Positions 55,200 through 63,981 of a stretch of DNA of 64,000 bases are shown one piece after another; the stretch's first letter is position 1, and the number at the start of each line of letters is the position of its first letter. The translations under genes and the position numbers were made by a program. Source of the stretch: Hyphomicrobiales bacterium (GTDB taxonomy: Bacteria > Pseudomonadota > Alphaproteobacteria > Rhizobiales > Rhizobiaceae); the NCBI GenBank assembly GCA_900473175.1, contig UCKM01000005.1, positions 72,190 to 136,189 on the forward strand. Direction: 5' to 3'. The notes beneath the pieces are model-generated. The model searched no databases. It had not been told where the DNA came from and saw nothing but the letters and a program-made list of their open reading frames with translations.

Positions 55200-57326
55200 A
55201 TGGCAACTGCCGTTCAGAAGATCACCCTGTCGTCGGCGCGCGACATCCCCTTCAACAAGCTGGTGCTGAGCCAGTCCAACGTCCGCCGCGTCAAGGCCGG
55301 CGTCTCGATTGAGCAAATGGCCGAGTCCATCACCCGGCACGGCCTCATCCAGAGCCTGCATGTCCGCCCGGTCCTCGACGGCGATGGCAATGAGACCGGC
55401 ATGTTCGAGGTGCCCGCCGGCGGCCGCCGCTATCGCGCGCTCGAATTGCTGGTGAAGCAGAAGCGCCTGGTCAGGAACGCTCCGGTCCCTTGCGTCATCG
55501 GCGACGCCAACAGCGACATCCTGATCGACGAGGTGTCGCTGGTCGAGAACATGGAACGTGCGCCGCTCCATCCGCTCGACCAGTTCCGCGCCTTCCAGGC
55601 CATGCGTAACAAGGGCATGACCGAGGAGGCCATCGCCGCCGCCTTCTTCGTCAGCGTCACCGTGGTGAAGCAGCGCTTGCGCCTCACCTCCGTCTCACCG
55701 ACCCTGCTCGATATCTATGCCGAAGACGGCATGACGCTCGAACAGCTCATGGCCTTCACCGTCAGCCCCGACCATGCCCGTCAGGAGCAGGTCTGGGACG
55801 CGATCAAGGATAGCTGGCAGAAGGAGCCCTACCAGATCCGGCGGATGCTGACCGAGACTGCGGTTCGCGCCTCGGACAAACGGGCCGTCTTCGTCGGTGT
55901 CGACGCTTACGAGGCCGCGGGCGGCATCATGCTGCGCGATCTGTTCCAGTCCGACGACGGCGGCTGGCTGCAAGACCCGGCCCTGCTCGACCGCATGGTG
56001 GAAGAGAAGCTGAAAACCGCCGCCGATCAGGTGGCCGAGGAAGGATGGAGGTGGATCGAGGTCGCGGTGAGCTTCCCCTATGGCCACGACCATGGTCTGC
56101 GTGAACTCTCCGGCACCACGGTCGATCTGACCGAAGAGGAACGCGCGACCCGCGAGGCGTTGCGCGAGGAATATGACCGGATCGAAGCGGAATATTCCGA
56201 AGCCGACGAACTGCCCGACGAGATCGATCAGCGCCTCGGTGAAATCGAGCAGGCCCTGGAAGCCTTCGAAAACCGCCCGGTCAGCTACGATCCGGCCGAC
56301 ATCGTAATCGCCGGCGCCTTCGTCAGCCTCGACGCCGACGGCTCGCTGTCGATCGACCGCGGCTATGTCCGTGCGGAGGACCAGACCCAGGCCGAGCCCA
56401 ATGGCGAGGAGACCGACGGCGACCAGCCCGATACGCCGGCCATCCAGCGTGCGGTCATCACCATCGGCGGCAAGCCTGCCGAACCCGAGGACGATGAGGA
56501 AGACGGCATCAAACCGTTGCCTGAGCGGCTTGTGATCGAGCTGACGGCCCATCGCACCCTGGCGCTGCGCAACGCGTTGGCGGAAAATCCGCACGTCGCC
56601 ATGACGATGTTGCTGCACAAGCTCGTCAGCGACACCTTCCGCCATACCGCGCCGACCGGCTGCCTCGAGGCCAATGTTCGCCACATCTTCTTCTCGGCCC
56701 AGTCCGAGGAATTGAAGGACAGCCTATCGGCGCAGGCGGTCAACGATCGCCACGAACGCTGGGGGGATCACATCCCCGCTGACGATCAGGCGCTCTGGGA
56801 CTGGCTGACCCATCTCGATGACGGTACGCGCATGGAGCTGCTGGCGCTTTGCGTCAGCTACGGCGTCAACGCGCTGTTCGAGCGTCCAACCCCCTATTCC
56901 GGCTCGGGCGTCAGTCAACACGGTCTCGACGTGCGCCTGGCACAGGCTGATCGGCTCGCGCGGGCGACCGGGATGGACATGGTGGCCGCAGGCTGGAAGC
57001 CCACGGTCGGCAACTATCTCGGCCGCGTGACCAAGCCCCGCATTCTCGAAGCCGTCCGTGAGGGAGCCGGCGACCGAGCCGCGCAACTCATCGACCACAT
57101 GAAGAAAGGCGACATGGCCAAGGAAGCCGAGCGCCTTCTGGCGGAAACCAACTGGCTACCCGAACCGCTGCGCCTGGCGTCCCTCGATGGCGATCAGCCC
57201 GGCGCGGACGATCAGGCCGATGTTGGCGAAGACACCACGTTGCCGGACTTCCTGACCGAGGACGGCGAGGACGAAGACACCGCCGATGACGAGGATGAGC
57301 TCCAGCACGCCGTCGCCGCTGAATAG
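55200..57326 (+). CDS. ParB/RepB/Spo0J-family protein, extended (708 aa)
   Basis: The N-terminal ParB nuclease-like domain (SQSNVRRVKAGVSIEQMAES, VPAGGRRYRALELL, VSLVENMERAPLHPLDQFRA) is followed by a KorB/HTH region (about 130-175; AAFFVSVTVVKQRLRLTSVS). The remaining 500 residues are much longer than chromosomal ParB, including an acidic coiled stretch (about 310-345) and a second helical domain (NALFERPTPYSGSGVSQHGL). Such long ParB-like proteins are common on alphaproteobacterial plasmids and ICEs and may have other roles besides partition; no parA is next to it. The ATG at 55200 follows leader copy B. Confidence 0.85.
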   Translation: MATAVQKITLSSARDIPFNKLVLSQSNVRRVKAGVSIEQMAESITRHGLIQSLHVRPVLDGDGNETGMFEVPAGGRRYRALELLVKQKRLVRNAPVPCVIGDANSDILIDEVSLVENMERAPLHPLDQFRAFQAMRNKGMTEEAIAAAFFVSVTVVKQRLRLTSVSPTLLDIYAEDGMTLEQLMAFTVSPDHARQEQVWDAIKDSWQKEPYQIRRMLTETAVRASDKRAVFVGVDAYEAAGGIMLRDLFQSDDGGWLQDPALLDRMVEEKLKTAADQVAEEGWRWIEVAVSFPYGHDHGLRELSGTTVDLTEEERATREALREEYDRIEAEYSEADELPDEIDQRLGEIEQALEAFENRPVSYDPADIVIAGAFVSLDADGSLSIDRGYVRAEDQTQAEPNGEETDGDQPDTPAIQRAVITIGGKPAEPEDDEEDGIKPLPERLVIELTAHRTLALRNALAENPHVAMTMLLHKLVSDTFRHTAPTGCLEANVRHIFFSAQSEELKDSLSAQAVNDRHERWGDHIPADDQALWDWLTHLDDGTRMELLALCVSYGVNALFERPTPYSGSGVSQHGLDVRLAQADRLARATGMDMVAAGWKPTVGNYLGRVTKPRILEAVREGAGDRAAQLIDHMKKGDMAKEAERLLAETNWLPEPLRLASLDGDQPGADDQADVGEDTTLPDFLTEDGEDEDTADDEDELQHAVAAE

Positions 57327-57334
57327 CGCGGGTC

Positions 57335-57362
57335 GCGCGGGGCGGCTCCGTTCGCCCCGCGC
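57335..57362 (+). terminator. Strong GC hairpin after parB-like gene
   Basis: Perfect 10-bp arms GCGCGGGGCG (57335-57344) and CGCCCCGCGC (57353-57362) start 9 bp after the parB-like stop. There is no T-run, so it may act as a transcript 3' end stabiliser or a factor-dependent terminator. Confidence 0.5.
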
Positions 57363-57384
57363 ATCCCACCCTAATCTTCCATCC

Positions 57385-57434
57385 GCCCGGTCCCGAGGTC
57401 GACAGTCTGCACGGCTGTGCCGTGCGGGCCGGGC
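57385..57434 (+). promoter_or_regulatory. Nested hairpin leader before the small-gene cluster
   Basis: GCCCGG (57385-57390) pairs with CCGGGC (57429-57434), enclosing a second hairpin GCACGG-CTGTG-CCGTGC (57409-57425). It is followed by ATTTTCATTT and the ribosome site of the next gene. It differs in sequence from leader copies A-C. Confidence 0.45.
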
Positions 57435-57456
57435 ATTTTCATTTCAGGAGCCTGTC

Positions 57457-57873
57457 ATGGCCGACTATTTCACCCACTTCTCGTGCCTGCTCGACGTCGG
57501 CACGCCCGGGAACGCCGCCCGCGCGCTCGACCTCTACAACCGCCTGTCCGACGTTGGCGCGTCGGAAGAACCACCCTCCGAGGGTTTCCTCCTCTCGATC
57601 CAGCCCGAACATGGCGGAACCCAGCTCTGGATGCGCGACGACATCACCGGCGATCCCGAGCGTCTGATCCAGTTCGTGAGGCACTGTGCCACGGAATTCG
57701 GTCTGACCGGCCGCTGGGGTTTCCAATATGCCAACACCTGCTCGAAGCCCCGGCTCGATGGCTTCGGCGGCGGCTCGCATGTCCTTGATCTCGCCACCGG
57801 CGAGACCGTGGACTGGATCTACACCGATGGCTGGCTCGCCGAGACCATCGCCGACGCAGGAGACCGGATATGA
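57457..57873 (+). CDS. Hypothetical protein, element small-gene cluster
   Basis: The 138-residue acidic protein starts MADYFTHFSCLLDVGTPGNA with AGGAG nine bases upstream. No family recognised. Visible features are a Trp/Gly-rich middle (GGTQLWMRDDITGDPERLIQ) and DGFGGGSHVLDLATGETVDW near the end. It is the first of three overlapping small genes. Confidence 0.7.
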   Translation: MADYFTHFSCLLDVGTPGNAARALDLYNRLSDVGASEEPPSEGFLLSIQPEHGGTQLWMRDDITGDPERLIQFVRHCATEFGLTGRWGFQYANTCSKPRLDGFGGGSHVLDLATGETVDWIYTDGWLAETIADAGDRI

Positions 57874-58136
57874 GCATCCCCTCCTTCGCCCGAACCAATT
57901 TCCAGACCCTGCTGCGCGCCGCCGGCGACGGCAACCTCGCACTCATGGAATGCCTCGACACCGCGACCGGTGCTCCGCGTTACGTCATCTGCGCGGTGGG
58001 ACGAGACGATGGCGATTTCATCTTCACACCCTTCGGCCATCTCGCCGACGGCAATCCTTATGACGCCTATCTGCCGCCCGATCCCGAAGACCCGAACGGC
58101 TTCGTACATCCCGATGCGCCGGGAGAGACGCCATGA
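57870..58136 (+). CDS. DUF6117-like small protein
   Basis: The 88-residue protein has the pattern FARTNFQTLLRAAGDGNLAL, MECLDTATGAPRYVICAVGR and FGHLADGNPYDAYLPPDPED, which I associate with the DUF6117 family found on alphaproteobacterial mobile elements; the assignment was not checked. The function is unknown. Its start and stop each overlap the neighbouring genes by 4 bp. Confidence 0.72.
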   Translation: MSIPSFARTNFQTLLRAAGDGNLALMECLDTATGAPRYVICAVGRDDGDFIFTPFGHLADGNPYDAYLPPDPEDPNGFVHPDAPGETP

Positions 58137-58429
58137 TGGACATCGACGCCATCTTCGCCGCCGATCACGAGCAGCCGCCCTGCGAACGGTCGCTCCCCTG
58201 GCCAGAGACCAGAGACGGCATCACCGTCATCATCGAGCCCAAACCGCATTGGGCCAGCGACATGCGGGCATTCCGGGCCGAGGTCCGTGAATATTGCGCC
58301 TATGCCGATTGGACCGCGAACGGTGCGCGCGCCAGATTCTTCGGGCACATCGACACGAGCGGCGATGACCTGATCCGCAAAGCGCGCATGCTCGTCAGCA
58401 GCGAGATCGTGGACGGATACTGGACCTGA
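58133..58429 (+). CDS. Hypothetical protein, element small-gene cluster
   Basis: The 98-residue protein starts MMDIDAIFAADHEQPPCERS and ends RKARMLVSSEIVDGYWT. No family recognised. It overlaps the upstream gene by 4 bp and is followed directly by a strong terminator, so these three small genes form one unit. Confidence 0.7.
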   Translation: MMDIDAIFAADHEQPPCERSLPWPETRDGITVIIEPKPHWASDMRAFRAEVREYCAYADWTANGARARFFGHIDTSGDDLIRKARMLVSSEIVDGYWT

Positions 58430-58436
58430 CACCTCA

Positions 58437-58469
58437 AAGCGCCCCGCCGCTCGGCCGGGGCGCTTTTTT
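58437..58469 (+). terminator. Rho-independent terminator of the small-gene cluster
   Basis: Arms AAGCGCCCCG (58437-58446) and CGGGGCGCTT (58456-58465) form a 10-bp stem followed by TTTTTT. Confidence 0.88.
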
Positions 58470-58493
58470 CGTGCCGGCAGCGAAGAGCGTTTC

Positions 58494-58588
58494 GAGAGTG
58501 AGAGGGCTGCCGGAACGGGTTGAGTCCGGGCGACCGAGAGAGAGCGCCGTTCGGACCTCCCGTTCCTGCTCTCCCGAGGTTCCAACCC
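58494..58588 (+). promoter_or_regulatory. Conserved leader RNA, copy C (before helicase gene)
   Basis: It starts GAGAGTGAGAGGG. Helix 1 is GGAACGGG (58512-58519) with CCCGTTCC (58559-58566), the conserved bulge is TTGAG (58520-58524), and helix 2 is TCCG (58525-58528) with CGGA (58552-58555). It is extended by GGCG (58529-58532) with CGCC (58545-58548), with a GAGAGAGAG loop. It lies after a terminator, so a promoter must be close. Confidence 0.65.
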
Positions 58589-61500
58589 ATGAACATCATG
58601 TCACCTGTCGCCGTTCCGGCCGCGCCCTTTGTCCGTGCATCCGCCATCATCATCGCCGCCCATCAGCTCCTCGCCCTGCTGGAACGCGGGCAGCGGATCG
58701 ACAGCGCCGGTCTCCGTGCCGCCATGGAGACCGCGTTCGCGGCTTCCGACGCGACCGGAGTCTGGGACTGGAAGGCGGCCTATGAAGCCTGCGAATGCGC
58801 GACCGTCCTGTTCCTGCGCAAATACGGACGTGCGCTTTTCCGTAAAGCCGGCACCCCGGCTGCACGGCTTTCCGCCTTGTCGAAAATCACCGGCCTCCTG
58901 CCGACGCACACCCGTCGCTCCGAGGAGAGTCAGGCGCTTCAGCAGTTCTCGACCCCGGTCCCGCTCGGTCTCCCAGCCATTACCGCCGCCGCGATCACGC
59001 CGCGCGACATCGTGCTGGAGCCTTCGGCCGGCACGGGCCTGCTCGCAATCCTCGCCGAGATCGGCGGCGGTTCGCTGCTCCTCAACGAGCTGGCGGAAAC
59101 CCGCGCCGATCTGCTCGCCGCGCTCTTTCCGGCCATAACCGTGACGCGCGTCGATGCTGCCCAGATCGACGATCATCTCGCAATGGGCGCTATTCCCTCT
59201 GTCATCCTTATGAATCCGCCATTCTCGGTGATGGCGAACGTCTCCGGCCGCGTGGCCGACGCCGCCTCTCGCCATATCGCCTCGGCGCTGGCGCGGCTCG
59301 CCCAGGGTGGGCGTTTGGTGACGATCACCGGCGCGAACTTCGGTCCCGAGCAGCCCGCATGGCGCGACGCCTTCGTGCGGCTTCAGGAGCGCGGCCGCGT
59401 CGTGTTCACTGCGGCGATCGACGGCTCGGTCTATGCCAGGCACGGCACGACCATCGAGACACGGCTCACCGTCATCGACAAGCTGCCCGCCGAAGATCCG
59501 GCCACGTTCCCGACATCCGCTGGTATCGCGCCCGACGTCGCCACGCTGCTCGGCTGGATCGAGGCCCGGGTCCCTCCGCGCCTGTCGGTTACTCTGCCCG
59601 AATCCGCGCCACCTCTGTTGGGCTCAGCGCCGCGCACCGTGCGCGGCTATCTCGCCCGCGCTACCACCGCACGTCCGGCTGCGCCGCCGTCCATCGACCC
59701 TGAGGGCGTTGAACTCGCCTATGACACCGTGGACTGGACGCCGCCCGAAGGCGCACACCTCACGGACGCGATCTATGAAGAATACGGATTGCAGTCGATC
59801 CGCATTCCCGGCTCTCAGGCGCATCCCACCAAGCTCGTGCAATCGGCGGCCATGGCGAGCATCGCGCCGCCCAAGCCCGCCTATCGGCCGATGCTGCCCG
59901 CGAACATCACCGATCTGCTGTCGGACGCCCAGCTCGAAACCGTCATCTATGCCGGCGAGGCCCACTCGGACTTTCTCGCCGGATCATGGACGGTCGATGC
60001 GACCTTCGATCTCGTCCAGGCCGCGCCGACCGACGCCGAGAATAGCGTGCGTTTCCGGCGTGGCTTCATGCTCGGCGACGGCACAGGAGCGGGCAAAGGC
60101 CGCCAGTCTGCCGGCATCATCCTCGACAACTGGCTGCGCGGTCGCCGTAAGGCTGTCTGGATCTCCAAATCCGACAAGCTGATCGAGGACGCGCAACGCG
60201 ACTGGTCCGCGCTCGGCATGGAGCGCCTGCTGGTCACGCCGCTGTCGCGCTTTGCCCAGGGCAAGCCGATCACGCTGTCGGAAGGCGTCCTATTTGCAAC
60301 CTATGCCACGCTGCGCTCCGACGACCGCGGGCAGAAGGTTTCGCGTGTCCGGCAGATCGTCGAATGGTTAGGCTCCGATTTCGACGGAGTGATCATTTTC
60401 GACGAGAGCCATGCCATGGCCAATGCCGCCGGCGGCAAGGGAGAACGCGGGGACGTTGCCGCTTCGCAGCAGGGACGCGCCGGCCTCCGGCTCCAGCACG
60501 CCCTGCCGAACGCGCGCGTCGTCTATGTCTCCGCCACCGGCGCGACCACCGTTCACAATCTCGCCTATGCCCAGCGGCTCGGCCTGTGGGGCGGCGAGGA
60601 CTTCCCCTTCGCCAACCGCGCCGAATTCGTCGAGGCGATCGAGGACGGCGGCGTTGCCGCCATGGAGGTGCTCGCCCGCGATCTGCGCGCGCTCGGCCTC
60701 TATACCTCCCGTTCGCTCTCCTATGATGGCGTCGAGTATGAGCTGATCGAGCACACTCTGACCGACGAGCAGCGCCGCATCTACGATGCCTATGCCAGCG
60801 CCTTCGCCGTCATCCACAATCATCTCGACGCCGCGATGCAGGCCGCCAACATCACTGGAAGCCCAGATAGCGGGGGAGCCACACTGAACCGGCAGGCAAA
60901 GTCCGCCGCCCGCTCGGCCTTCGAAAGCGCCAAGCAGCGATTCTTCGGCCATCTGCTCACGTCGATGAAGACACCCACTCTGATCCGTTCCATCGAACGT
61001 GACCTGGATGATGGCCACGCCGCCGTCGTGCAGATCGTCTCGACCGGCGAAGCGCTGATGGAACGCCGGCTGGCCGAGATCCCGACCGAGGAATGGAACG
61101 ACGTTCGCGTCGATATCACTCCGCGCGAATATGTTCTGGACTATCTGGCCCACTCCTTTCCGGTCCAGCTCTACGAGCCGTTCACGGATGGCGAAGGCAA
61201 TCTGTCCTCCCGTCCGGTCTATCGCGACGGCCAGCCCGTCGAAAGCCGCGAAGCTGTCGCACGCCGCGACGAACTGATCGAACGGCTCGCCTCCCTGCCA
61301 CCAGTCCCCGGCGCACTCGACCAGCTCGTGCAGCGCTTCGGCACGACACAAGTGGCAGAGGTGACGGGGCGCTCGCGGCGCATCGTCCGCAAGGGTGAAC
61401 GCCTCGCCGTGGAAAACCGGCCGCCATCGGCGAACCTCGCCGAAACCACCGCCTTCATGGACGACCTGAAACGCATCCTCGTGTTCAGTGAAGCGGGCGG

Positions 61501-62908
61501 CACAGGCCGCAGCTATCACGCCGAACTGTCGGCGAAGAACCAGCGTCTGCGGGTGCATTATCTGCTCGAGTCGGGGTGGAAGGCTGACGCCGCCATTCAG
61601 GGCCTCGGTCGCACCAACCGCACCAACCAGGCACAGCCGCCGCTCTTCCGTCCTATCGCCACGAACGTCAAAGCCGAAAAGCGCTTCCTGTCCACGATCG
61701 CACGCCGGCTCGATACATTGGGCGCGATCACACGCGGCCAGCGCCAGACCGGCGGCCAAGGGCTGTTTCGTCCCGAAGACAATCTGGAATCGAGCTACGC
61801 CCGCGCTGCGCTGCGCCAACTCTATCTCCTGATCGTGCGCGGCAAGGTCGATGGCTGCTCGCTGGGGCGTTTCGAGGCCGCGACTGGACTGAAGCTGACG
61901 GACGACAATGGCATCAAGGACGAGTTGCCGCCGATCACCACCTTCCTGAACCGCCTGCTGGCACTGACCATCGAGCTTCAGGGCATCCTCTTCACCGCCT
62001 TCGAGCAACTGCTCGACGCCAAGGTGGCCGGGGCCATCGCCAGCGGCGTCTATGACGTCGGGCTGGAAACGCTGACGGCGGAGAGCTTCGTCGTCAGCGA
62101 GCGCACGACCATCTACACCCATCCGGCAACGGGCGCACAGACGCGGCTGCTCGCCATCACCGAGCGCCGCCGAAACCAGCCAACCACGCTCGATACGGCG
62201 CTCGGCTGTCTCGACGATCCGCATGCCCGGCTGCTCGTCAATGCGCGTTCGGGACGAGCTGCTGTCCAGGTGCCGGCGCCATCCATCATGCTCGACGAGG
62301 GCGAGATCGAACGCCGCGTCCGGCTGATCCGACCGATGGAACAACATCACGCGACCATCGCCATAATGGACGACAGCCATTGGCAGGAGGCGGGTCGGGA
62401 CACGTTCGCGGCCATCTGGCAGCGCGAAGTTGCCGAGGTGCCAGCTTACACCGAGGGCATGATCCACATGGTCAGCGGTTTGCTCCTGCCCGTGTGGAAG
62501 CGTCTGCCGAACGAGTCGACGCGGGTCTATCGGCTCCAGACCGACGATGGCGAACGCATCATCGGGCGGCGGGTCTCTCCCGCCTGGGCCGCGAACGCCG
62601 CCTCTAGCGGCGCGACCAATCTCACCAGCGACGAGGCTTACGCCGCTCTGGTGGATGGCCGCACCATCCTCGACCTGGCCGACGGACTCCAGCTTCGCCG
62701 TGCGCGCATCATGGGCGCGAACCGGGTCGAACTATCCGGCTTCACCGAGGCCATGCGGGATCGCCTGCGCGCCTACGGCCTCTTCAGCGAGATCATCTCA
62801 TGGAAGCTGCGCTTCTTCGTTCCGATCGACACCTCCGGTCCCGCCATCCTCGGCAAGCTGCTCGACACCTATCCGGTCGAGCGGATCAGCGAGCGCGAGG
62901 CAGCGTGA
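58589..62908 (+). CDS. SAM methyltransferase fused to Strawberry-notch-type helicase
   Basis: This is a giant protein of 1439 residues. Residues about 110-270 form an N6-adenine-type methyltransferase: VLEPSAGTGLLAIL (SAM-binding motif) and VILMNPPFSVM (NPPF catalytic motif). Residues about 450-700 are the Strawberry-notch NTPase: FMLGDGTGAGKGRQSAGIIL (Walker A-like), IIFDESHAMANA (DExH box) and VVYVSATGATTVHNL (motif III). A helicase C-terminal half follows with GLGRTNRTNQAQPP (motif VI). ATG 58589 was preferred, since the longer frame runs through leader copy C. Such fusions occur on plasmids and ICEs, where a role in protecting or processing DNA is suspected. Confidence 0.9.
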   Translation: MNIMSPVAVPAAPFVRASAIIIAAHQLLALLERGQRIDSAGLRAAMETAFAASDATGVWDWKAAYEACECATVLFLRKYGRALFRKAGTPAARLSALSKITGLLPTHTRRSEESQALQQFSTPVPLGLPAITAAAITPRDIVLEPSAGTGLLAILAEIGGGSLLLNELAETRADLLAALFPAITVTRVDAAQIDDHLAMGAIPSVILMNPPFSVMANVSGRVADAASRHIASALARLAQGGRLVTITGANFGPEQPAWRDAFVRLQERGRVVFTAAIDGSVYARHGTTIETRLTVIDKLPAEDPATFPTSAGIAPDVATLLGWIEARVPPRLSVTLPESAPPLLGSAPRTVRGYLARATTARPAAPPSIDPEGVELAYDTVDWTPPEGAHLTDAIYEEYGLQSIRIPGSQAHPTKLVQSAAMASIAPPKPAYRPMLPANITDLLSDAQLETVIYAGEAHSDFLAGSWTVDATFDLVQAAPTDAENSVRFRRGFMLGDGTGAGKGRQSAGIILDNWLRGRRKAVWISKSDKLIEDAQRDWSALGMERLLVTPLSRFAQGKPITLSEGVLFATYATLRSDDRGQKVSRVRQIVEWLGSDFDGVIIFDESHAMANAAGGKGERGDVAASQQGRAGLRLQHALPNARVVYVSATGATTVHNLAYAQRLGLWGGEDFPFANRAEFVEAIEDGGVAAMEVLARDLRALGLYTSRSLSYDGVEYELIEHTLTDEQRRIYDAYASAFAVIHNHLDAAMQAANITGSPDSGGATLNRQAKSAARSAFESAKQRFFGHLLTSMKTPTLIRSIERDLDDGHAAVVQIVSTGEALMERRLAEIPTEEWNDVRVDITPREYVLDYLAHSFPVQLYEPFTDGEGNLSSRPVYRDGQPVESREAVARRDELIERLASLPPVPGALDQLVQRFGTTQVAEVTGRSRRIVRKGERLAVENRPPSANLAETTAFMDDLKRILVFSEAGGTGRSYHAELSAKNQRLRVHYLLESGWKADAAIQGLGRTNRTNQAQPPLFRPIATNVKAEKRFLSTIARRLDTLGAITRGQRQTGGQGLFRPEDNLESSYARAALRQLYLLIVRGKVDGCSLGRFEAATGLKLTDDNGIKDELPPITTFLNRLLALTIELQGILFTAFEQLLDAKVAGAIASGVYDVGLETLTAESFVVSERTTIYTHPATGAQTRLLAITERRRNQPTTLDTALGCLDDPHARLLVNARSGRAAVQVPAPSIMLDEGEIERRVRLIRPMEQHHATIAIMDDSHWQEAGRDTFAAIWQREVAEVPAYTEGMIHMVSGLLLPVWKRLPNESTRVYRLQTDDGERIIGRRVSPAWAANAASSGATNLTSDEAYAALVDGRTILDLADGLQLRRARIMGANRVELSGFTEAMRDRLRAYGLFSEIISWKLRFFVPIDTSGPAILGKLLDTYPVERISEREAA

Positions 62909-63942
62909 TGGCACGGCAGCACGTTTCCGATCTGGCTCATCGTCTCGGCCGTCAGGCCGAGGCGGTCTGCCGTTATTATCTCTCCAATGGCCAGCGCCAG
63001 GGCAACTATTGGCAGGTTGGCGACGTCCGCAACACCAAGGGCCGCTCGATGTTCGTGCGGCTCAAGGACAGCCCGAAGGGTCGCGCAGGAAAATGGACGG
63101 ACGCCGCGACCGGGGAACATGGCGACCTTCTCGACGTGATCCGTGAATCGCTCGGCCTCATCGACTTCGCCGACGTAGCCGACGAGGCCCGCACCTTCCT
63201 CAGCCAGCCACATCCCGAGCCGGAGCCAGCACCACGTCGCGGGCTAGCCCCAGCACCATCGGGAACGGCCGAGGCGGCAAGGCGGCTCATCGCCATGACG
63301 CAGCCGATAACGGGCACAATCGTACAAACATATCTGCGCGGACGCGGCATTACGTTTCTGCACGGAACCGGAAACCTGCGTTTCCATCCCCGCTGCTACT
63401 ACAAGCCCGATCATGGCCCGACTGAAGTCTGGCCCGCCATGATCGCGGCCGTCACCGACCTCACCGGCAAGTTCACCGGCGCGCACCGCACCTGGCTCGC
63501 GCCCGACGGCTCGCACAAAGCCCCGATCGACACACCGCGCAAGGCGATGGGTGATCTCCTCGGCAATGCCGTCCGCATCGGTGTGCCCGGCAGCGTGATG
63601 GCAGCAGGCGAAGGTATCGAGACCATGCTGTCGCTCCGGCAAGTCCTGCCCGATATGGCGATGGCGCCAGCGCTGTCGGCGGCACATCTGGCCGCCATCC
63701 TGTTCCCGCCGAATTTGCGGCGGCTCTATATCGTCCGCGATGACGATCCGGCTGGTGACGGCGCGCGGGACATTCTGATCGAACGGGCGAACGCCGAGGG
63801 AATCGAGGCCATTCCATTGTCGCCAGCATTCGGGGACTTCAACGAGGATCTGAGGCAGCTCGGCATCGACGCGCTCCGCGCGAGCGTTCGGGTGCAACTC
63901 GCCCCGGAGGACGCCCTGCGCTTCATGAGCCTGGCAGCCTAG
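62908..63942 (+). CDS. Toprim-domain primase/helicase-like protein
   Basis: The 344-residue protein has an N-terminal DUF7146-like region (HRLGRQAEAVCRYYLSNGQR; GRSMFVRLKDSPKGRAGKWT) and a C-terminal Toprim domain: VMAAGEGIETMLSLRQVLP with the catalytic Glu, and LYIVRDDDPAGDGARDILI with the metal-binding DxD. It resembles the primase part of plasmid replication or mobilisation proteins. Its ATG shares one base with the helicase stop (TGATG), so the two are translationally coupled. Confidence 0.85.
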   Translation: MARQHVSDLAHRLGRQAEAVCRYYLSNGQRQGNYWQVGDVRNTKGRSMFVRLKDSPKGRAGKWTDAATGEHGDLLDVIRESLGLIDFADVADEARTFLSQPHPEPEPAPRRGLAPAPSGTAEAARRLIAMTQPITGTIVQTYLRGRGITFLHGTGNLRFHPRCYYKPDHGPTEVWPAMIAAVTDLTGKFTGAHRTWLAPDGSHKAPIDTPRKAMGDLLGNAVRIGVPGSVMAAGEGIETMLSLRQVLPDMAMAPALSAAHLAAILFPPNLRRLYIVRDDDPAGDGARDILIERANAEGIEAIPLSPAFGDFNEDLRQLGIDALRASVRVQLAPEDALRFMSLAA

Positions 63943-63949
63943 CCGGAAA

Positions 63950-63981
63950 GGGCTGAAGGGCGGCGCGCAGTCGCCGAGCCC
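63950..63981 (+). other. Hairpin after the Toprim gene
   Basis: GGGCT (63950-63954) pairs with AGCCC (63977-63981), and inside it GGCG (63959-63962) pairs with CGCC (63972-63975). It could be a terminator or the leader of the next gene beyond the window. Confidence 0.4.

Noticed and set aside
60368-62467. 699-codon minus-strand open frame opposite the helicase gene
   Set aside because: It is antisense to clear helicase motifs; long antisense frames are expected at this GC content.
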